A stretch of 64,000 bases of DNA, taken from an uncultured Desulfovibrio sp. Lineage in GTDB: Bacteria > Desulfobacterota > Desulfovibrionia > Desulfovibrionales > Desulfovibrionaceae. The notes beneath the pieces were generated by a model, which was not told the origin of the DNA, made no database searches, and was given only the letters and a program-made list of their open reading frames with translations. Where the stretch lies: NCBI RefSeq assembly GCF_949282365.1, contig NZ_CASDOY010000002.1, positions 58,638-122,637 on the forward strand, read 5' to 3'. The number at the start of each line of letters is the position of its first letter. Within the stretch, counting starts at the first letter, position 1. The translations under genes were made by a program, and so were the position numbers. Below, one piece after another: positions 59,422-64,000 of the stretch.

Positions 59422-61485
59422 TTATTCGCCGGCCACGGCCTTCTGGTGTTCGGCGATGACCTTGTCGGCCACGGGCTGGGGAGCTTCCTCATAATGGGCG
59501 AATTCCATGGTGAAGAAGCCCTGACCGGCGGTCATGGAACGCAGGTCGGGAGCGTAGCGCAGCACTTCGCTCATGGGCACATGAGCCTTGATCTCGGTGA
59601 CGCCGGCGGCGGAGTCGGAACCCAGCACCTTCCCGCGACGCGAGGAAAGGTCGCCGATGACGTCGCCCATGCATTCGTCGGGCACGGAGACGGTCAGCAG
59701 CACGATGGGTTCCAGCAGCACGGGCTTGAGGCTTTCCATGGCTTTCTTAAAGGCCAGGGAACCGGCCACCTTGAAGGCCATTTCGGAAGAGTCAACGGTA
59801 TGGTAGCTGCCGTCATAGACCTTGACGCGGAAGTCCACCACCTGGCAACCGGCCAGGAAGCCGCGGGCGGCCGCTTCCTGGATGCCCTTGTCGATGGCGG
59901 GGATGTACTGGCGCGGGATCACGCCGCCCACGATGGCGTCTTCGAAGACATAGCCGGAACCGCGGGGCAGGCCTTCCATCTCGATCCAGCAGTCGCCGAA
60001 CTGGCCACGGCCGCCGGACTGCTTCTTGTGGCGGCCCTGCACCTGCACCTTGCCGCGCACGGTCTCACGGTAGGGCACCTTGGGCGTCTTGAGGATGATG
60101 TCCACCTTGAAGCGGCGTTTGGCCTTTTCCACCGAAAGTTCGATGTGCAGCTGGCCCATGCCGGACAGCAGGATATCGCCGTTTTCTTCGTCGCGGGCCA
60201 GACGCAGGGTGACGTCTTCGTCCAGCAGGCGCTGGATGGCGGAGTAGACCTTGTCTTCATCGCCCTTTTCCTTGGGAGCCAGGGCGTAGGTGATGAGCTG
60301 CGGCGGTAGTTTGGGCATGGGCAGGGCGAAGGGCTGCTTTTCGTCGCAGAGGCTGTCGCCGGTGCGGGTGTTCTTCAGCTTGGCCACGGCCACGATGGCG
60401 CCCGGGCCCACAGGTTCCTTGCAGGGGGTCTGGGTCTTGCCGGTCAGGAAAAGCAGGCTGCCCAGCCGTTCGCTTTCGCCGCTGCGCATGTTCTTGAGAG
60501 TGGCGTCACCGGTGATGGTGCCGGAGAGGATGCGCACCAGGGAAAGCTGGCCGGAGAAGGGGTCGGCCAGGGTCTTGAAGACGAAACCGGCCACGGGGCC
60601 TTCGGGATCGGGCAGGCGTTCCTGGCCCTGGGCATCCATGAAGGCGGGGCGCTCGGTGGCGGCGGGCAGCAGGGTCTGGATGGCGTCCAGCACGGCCACG
60701 CCGCCCTTGTTTTCCAGCGAGGCGCAGACCAGCACCGGACAGAGCTCGCAGGCCAGCACGCCCTTGCGCAGGCCGACCTGCAGGTCTTCCAGCGACAGGC
60801 TGCCTTCTTCCAGGTACTTTTCCATGAGCTCTTCATCGCTTTCGGCGATGTTTTCCACGGTCAGGTCGCGCAGCAGGCTCACGTCGTCGCCCAGATCGGC
60901 GGGCACGTCGCATTCGCTGACGGCGCCGTTTTCGCCAAAGGCATAGGCTTTGCCGGTCAGCACGTCCACATAACCGGTAAAGGCCTCGCCCTCACGGATG
61001 GGCACCTGCAGGGCCACGGCCTTGACGCCCAGGGTGGACAGGCCGTCAAAAGCCATCTGGAAGTCGGCGCGGTCGCGGTCCATCTTGTTGATGACGAAGA
61101 TGGCGGGCAGGTTCTCGGCGCGGGTGAGGTTCCAGAATTTTTTGGTCAGGGGGCGCACGCCGTCCACGGCGTCCAGCACGAAGACCACGCTGTCCACGCC
61201 CTTGAGCAGGCATTCCATATCGCCGGTAAAGTTGCCGTCACCCGGGATGTCAAGCATGAAATGGCGGTTCTTGTTCCAGAGGCAGGTAGCCACCGCGGGC
61301 TGGATGGAGCCGCGACGACGTACTTCTTCCGGTTCATAGTCGAGGCAGGTGGTGCCGTCTTCAATGGCGCCCATGCGGGTCAGCGCGCCGCTATTGAAGA
61401 GGAGCATCTCGGCCAGCGACGTTTTGCCGCAGCCGCCGGTGCCTACAAGTGCGTAAGTACGTTGGGTATCCACGGGGTTGGACAT
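59422..61485 (-). CDS. Elongation factor G-like GTPase with altered catalytic motif
   Basis: A 687-residue five-domain EF-G homologue, close to normal length. The P-loop is GTGGCGKT (15-22) instead of AHVDAGKT, switch I reads RRGSIQ instead of RGITI, and G3 is DIPGDGNF (79-86), so the catalytic histidine is Asp83. G4 NKMD (133-136) is intact. Domain IV is basic at its tip, with GRHKKQSGGRGQFGDCW near 490-506. This pattern matches the second EF-G-like class found beside canonical fusA in many anaerobes and deltaproteobacteria, whose function is unclear. It is not linked to rpsL/rpsG. ATG at 61485; single-gene transcript with a strong terminator. Confidence 0.9.
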   Translation of the reverse strand: MSNPVDTQRTYALVGTGGCGKTSLAEMLLFNSGALTRMGAIEDGTTCLDYEPEEVRRRGSIQPAVATCLWNKNRHFMLDIPGDGNFTGDMECLLKGVDSVVFVLDAVDGVRPLTKKFWNLTRAENLPAIFVINKMDRDRADFQMAFDGLSTLGVKAVALQVPIREGEAFTGYVDVLTGKAYAFGENGAVSECDVPADLGDDVSLLRDLTVENIAESDEELMEKYLEEGSLSLEDLQVGLRKGVLACELCPVLVCASLENKGGVAVLDAIQTLLPAATERPAFMDAQGQERLPDPEGPVAGFVFKTLADPFSGQLSLVRILSGTITGDATLKNMRSGESERLGSLLFLTGKTQTPCKEPVGPGAIVAVAKLKNTRTGDSLCDEKQPFALPMPKLPPQLITYALAPKEKGDEDKVYSAIQRLLDEDVTLRLARDEENGDILLSGMGQLHIELSVEKAKRRFKVDIILKTPKVPYRETVRGKVQVQGRHKKQSGGRGQFGDCWIEMEGLPRGSGYVFEDAIVGGVIPRQYIPAIDKGIQEAAARGFLAGCQVVDFRVKVYDGSYHTVDSSEMAFKVAGSLAFKKAMESLKPVLLEPIVLLTVSVPDECMGDVIGDLSSRRGKVLGSDSAAGVTEIKAHVPMSEVLRYAPDLRSMTAGQGFFTMEFAHYEEAPQPVADKVIAEHQKAVAGE

Positions 61486-61799
61486 GCTAAAACTCCCTTA
61501 GTAAGCGATATGGCGGGCCCGGGGCCGCCGGATTTACGAAGGTAGGGTGTGACCTTTCACACACAAGTAGTAGAAGCATAGCCCGTCGCGGGCAAAAAGG
61601 GAAGTGCCCGGAATCTTTTGGGACGGCTTGACATCCGCGCCCGGAACGTCAAAATAGATGGCCTGCCTGCGCGGGGCAGGACGGCGGAAGCCGCCGTGAA
61701 GCCTGAAAATCCCCGGCCTGACGCGGGCTTTTGCCCCTTGCGGCCGGGCATGGCCCGGTACAGGGCAAAAAAGATCGTGGAAAATTTTTTCACTGCTAC
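61486..61799. other. Region upstream of the EF-G-like gene
   Basis: About 310 bases between the EF-G-like start and the bidirectional terminator at 61800. It presumably contains the promoter of the EF-G-like gene, which I cannot place with confidence. No gene is seen. Confidence 0.5.
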
Positions 61800-61829
61800 G
61801 AAAAAAGCCGGGGATCCCCCGGCTTTTTA
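61800..61829. terminator. Bidirectional terminator after the thioesterase gene
   Basis: A GCCGGGG/CCCCGGC stem with a 3-base loop flanked by A-run and T-run, so it can end transcripts from either side. It lies 20 bases after the minus-strand thioesterase stop. Confidence 0.85.
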
Positions 61830-61849
61830 GGCGGATGGCCTTCTGGCGG

Positions 61850-62272
61850 CTACTTCAGTTTGCCCATCAGGTCCCGCAGCCAGTCCGGTACGGCCACGGG
61901 CCGTCCCTGGCGGTTCACCAGCGCGTGCTGGGTGCTGCCGGAGGCCAGCAGGCGCGTCTTGTCCTCGTTCCACATCTCATATACAAAACGCAGGGACGCG
62001 CGGCCCCATTCGCTGATGGCCGTATGCACCTGCACCAGGTCGTCATAGTGGGCCGGGGCACGGTAACGGCACTGGGCCTCACGGACGGGCAGGATGATGT
62101 CCTTTTCCTCCACATCGCGGTAGCTCATGCCACAGGCGCGGATGAACTCGCTGCGCGCCCTTTCGAAGATGTGGAGGTACTCCGCATAATAGAGAACGCC
62201 CATGGTATCTGTTTCACCGTACGAGACCCGGTGAGTGAACCAGATGGCCGGGGAAGGAAAATCGTCATGCAT
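61850..62272 (-). CDS. Hotdog-fold acyl-CoA thioesterase (YbgC/4HBT family)
   Basis: A 140-residue 4-hydroxybenzoyl-CoA-thioesterase-like protein. The active-site motif is YGETDTMGVLYYAEYLHIFERARSEF, split over about 18-43, with the catalytic aspartate at D22. The rest follows the hotdog pattern, with VREAQCRYRAPAHYDDLVQVHT near 62-83. The start is the ATG at 62272 with AAGGAG seven bases upstream. This start codon overlaps that of the opposite-strand mltA (shared ATGCAT). YbgC proteins act on short acyl-CoA or acyl-ACP and are often linked to the Tol system, which is not seen here. Confidence 0.9.
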   Translation of the reverse strand: MHDDFPSPAIWFTHRVSYGETDTMGVLYYAEYLHIFERARSEFIRACGMSYRDVEEKDIILPVREAQCRYRAPAHYDDLVQVHTAISEWGRASLRFVYEMWNEDKTRLLASGSTQHALVNRQGRPVAVPDWLRDLMGKLK

Positions 62273-63418
62273 CAGAAAACTCCTTTGCGTGTGGGGAGGG
62301 GGCTCCCGCGTCTGGCGCTGTGCGCCGTGCTGCTGGCCGCCCTGGCGCTGGCCGGCTGCGGTTCGCGGCAGCCGCGCGAGGAATACCTGATCCCCAAGGG
62401 GCCCGCCGTGGGCTTCGAGTCGCCCCAATTCTTCACGGAACACCTTGCGCCGCAGAACCAGGACCTGCAGTCATGGCGCGAGATGGCGCCTACGGTGCGG
62501 AAATCCCTGCGCTATGTCAAGAGCAAGCCCGCCGGGGGCGTGGCCGTCGACCGCCCCGGCCTGCGCCTGACCTGGGGCGACATGGAGCGCACCCTGCTGC
62601 GCCTGCAGGAACTGCTCCCCCGCCTGGACAGCGAACCGCAGCTCTTCCTGGAAAACTTCCAGTGGGTGGAAGTGCCCTCCGGCATCGCCTATTCCGGTTA
62701 TTACGAGCCGCGCGTCAAAGCCAGCCGTACGCGCAAGCCCGGCTATGAGCAGGCCATCTACGCCCTGCCGCCGGACATGAAGCAGTACAAGCGCCGTCAC
62801 AAGGGCCGCTACCATACCCGCCGCCAGATCGAGGAGCAGCAGCTCCTGGCCGGTCGGGGGCTGGAGCTGGCCTGGGCCGCCGACCCCGTGGACGTCTTCT
62901 TCCTCGAGATCCAGGGCTCGGGCCGTCTGGTCTTCGACGACGGCACCGAGGCCTTCGTCAACTACGCGGGCCAGAACGGCCACAAGTACAAGAGTTCGGG
63001 CCGCATCATGCGCGAGAAGGGCCTGCTCAAGCGCGGCGACATCTTCGAGCAGCGCCAGTGGTTCAAGGACAATCCCGAACGTGTGCGCGAGATCCTCAAC
63101 GAGAACCCCAGCTACGTCTTTTTCCGCTATGGCAGCCGCGGCCCCACCGGCGCCATGGGCTATGTGGTGGACGAATGGCTCTCCCTGGCCGTGGACCGCA
63201 GCTACATCCCGCTGGGCGCGGTGGTGGCCTTTGGCGTCAACGTGCCGGACGAGACATACGGCAGCCTGCCCCTGCGCGGCATAGGCTTCGCCCAGGACGT
63301 GGGCGGCGCCATCAAGCAGCGCCGCATCGACCTGTTCTGCGGCGGCTCCGAACGCGCCAATTATGTGGCCAGCCATCTGGACGCCCCGGGACCGGCCTGG
63401 GTGCTGGTGGCCAGGTGA
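62267..63418 (+). CDS. mltA: Membrane-bound lytic murein transglycosylase A (MltA), lipoprotein
   Basis: Cleaves peptidoglycan glycan strands; 383 residues. A type II signal peptide with lipobox LAGC puts the lipidated cysteine at C31. The MltA domain covers about 115-260 with the substrate-groove segments YSGYYEPRVKASRT and DVFFLEIQGSGRLVF. The C-terminal 3D domain has the catalytic-aspartate signature GFAQDVGGAIKQRRIDLFCG near 341-360. The ATG at 62267 has AAGGA upstream and overlaps the start of the opposite thioesterase gene. Later TTG or GTG starts lack a ribosome-binding site. Confidence 0.93.
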   Translation: MHQKTPLRVGRGLPRLALCAVLLAALALAGCGSRQPREEYLIPKGPAVGFESPQFFTEHLAPQNQDLQSWREMAPTVRKSLRYVKSKPAGGVAVDRPGLRLTWGDMERTLLRLQELLPRLDSEPQLFLENFQWVEVPSGIAYSGYYEPRVKASRTRKPGYEQAIYALPPDMKQYKRRHKGRYHTRRQIEEQQLLAGRGLELAWAADPVDVFFLEIQGSGRLVFDDGTEAFVNYAGQNGHKYKSSGRIMREKGLLKRGDIFEQRQWFKDNPERVREILNENPSYVFFRYGSRGPTGAMGYVVDEWLSLAVDRSYIPLGAVVAFGVNVPDETYGSLPLRGIGFAQDVGGAIKQRRIDLFCGGSERANYVASHLDAPGPAWVLVAR

Positions 63419-63632
63419 TCTTGGGGGCGAGGCTTCTTGGGGGGAGATGGGCCGTTGCGTTGCCGTCGCTGCCCGCAGCTTTCTTCGTCGCAACGGGCCC
63501 GGCCCTGCGGGCCGCCTGCGGTCGCTCCAGGCGGGAAAAAGGTGGCCCTTCCCCGCAACTTCCCCCCCTTCTCCCAAAAATTCCCATACGATTTTTCCAG
63601 AAGGTCCCCGTCGTTGACTGGCGGACAGCATG

Positions 63633-63667
63633 GAAACGGACATCCCCGGGATGTCCGTTTCTGCTTT
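63633..63667 (+). terminator. Rho-independent terminator downstream of mltA
   Basis: A 13-bp perfect stem (GAAACGGACATCC with GGATGTCCGTTTC, 3-base loop) followed by TGCTTTT. It is about 215 bases past the mltA stop. Confidence 0.78.
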
Positions 63668-63944
63668 TGCGCCTTTGGGCCGTCGGCCGCAGGGCAGGAG
63701 CGGAGAGCATGGCTGCTGCGTGAAAATGCTCTTTGGACCGTGCCGGCCTGTTTTCAGGGCGGGTGATGCGTACGGTCGGCCCCTTTGGTAGTGCTTCACC
63801 CCAGTTCCCTGACGTTGTGGGGAAGAACAGGGCTGCCCGGCTCCCTGGTCTTCTCGGGTCAGGGGCCGGAGTCCTGACCGTCAGGCAGCGGCGGAGACCT
63901 GTCATGCTGACCTGGGGAATGTTTTTTCAGGGGTGGGGGAGAGT
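63668..63944. other. Right-end region without recognised genes
   Basis: GC-rich DNA after the mltA terminator. Short open frames have no recognisable motif. A gene may start beyond the window. Confidence 0.4.
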
Positions 63945-63998
63945 TTGAGGGGGGGGCGGGGACGGTGTTTTCAAAAAACGTCCCCGCCCCCCCCTCAA
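63945..63998. repeat. Perfect 20-bp inverted repeat at the window end
   Basis: The arm TTGAGGGGGGGGCGGGGACG at 63945-63964 is exactly complementary to the arm at 63979-63998. The 14-base spacer itself holds a TTTT/AAAA dyad. This would fold into a very stable hairpin. What follows lies outside the window. Confidence 0.85.
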
Positions 63999-64000
63999 CA

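Overview
This is a GC-rich (roughly two-thirds G+C by eye), gene-dense stretch of bacterial chromosome carrying almost only core genes. The gene set suggests a sulfate-reducing deltaproteobacterium, most likely Desulfovibrionaceae. The reasons are: a selenocysteine tRNA; TrmD fused to a second RNA methyltransferase; an HPr/EI pair next to a lone mannose-family EIID; an AMP-forming aryl-CoA ligase of the PaaK type; a second, diverged EF-G; and paralogous small outer-membrane barrels. The family placement is inference from content, since no marker search could be run.

Left part (0-9.6 kb): mntP; queD-queE (7-deazaguanine synthesis); a FadR-type GntR regulator; an array of seven tRNAs (four Gly-GCC, one Gly-CCC, two Cys-GCA) with its own promoter and terminator; paaK; then rsfS-gpmI-small zinc-ribbon protein and manC. 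The next block (9.9-24.7 kb, minus strand) is the classic transcription/translation cluster, read right to left: tRNA-Tyr, tRNA-Gly(UCC), tuf, rpmG, tRNA-Trp, secE, nusG, rplK, rplA, L10 leader, rplJ, rplL, about 1 kb of gap, rpoB, rpoC.

The most unusual accessory locus is 24.9-27.4 kb. A Tat-type secreted, Arg/Ser- and Tyr-Asp-Gly-repeat peptide gene lies directly upstream of a single gene that fuses an HPr-kinase-like ATPase to a PqqD-type peptide-chaperone domain. A 14-bp tandem repeat array lies upstream of the peptide gene. It resembles a ribosomal peptide-modification system without a local maturase.

From 27.7 to 37 kb on the plus strand come tRNA-Thr, priA, a FadL-type porin, two tandem paralogous outer-membrane barrels separated by an AT-rich gap, ffh, and rpsP-khpA-rimM. 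After mutM the strand switches. comEC-smpB-ptsI-ptsH-EIID-rsmI-yraN-rnhB-rplS-trmD run on the minus strand, so the usual rpsP-rimM-trmD-rplS order is split and its halves face each other. A phosphopantetheinyl transferase and selC follow.

The right part (50-57 kb) is ftsH-folP-cdaA-cdaR-glmM-galU, linking membrane proteolysis, folate, c-di-AMP and cell-envelope sugar nucleotides. Then comes a divergent dnaA, an EF-G-like GTPase lacking the catalytic histidine, and a thioesterase/mltA pair whose start codons overlap on opposite strands. The window ends in a perfect 20-bp inverted repeat.
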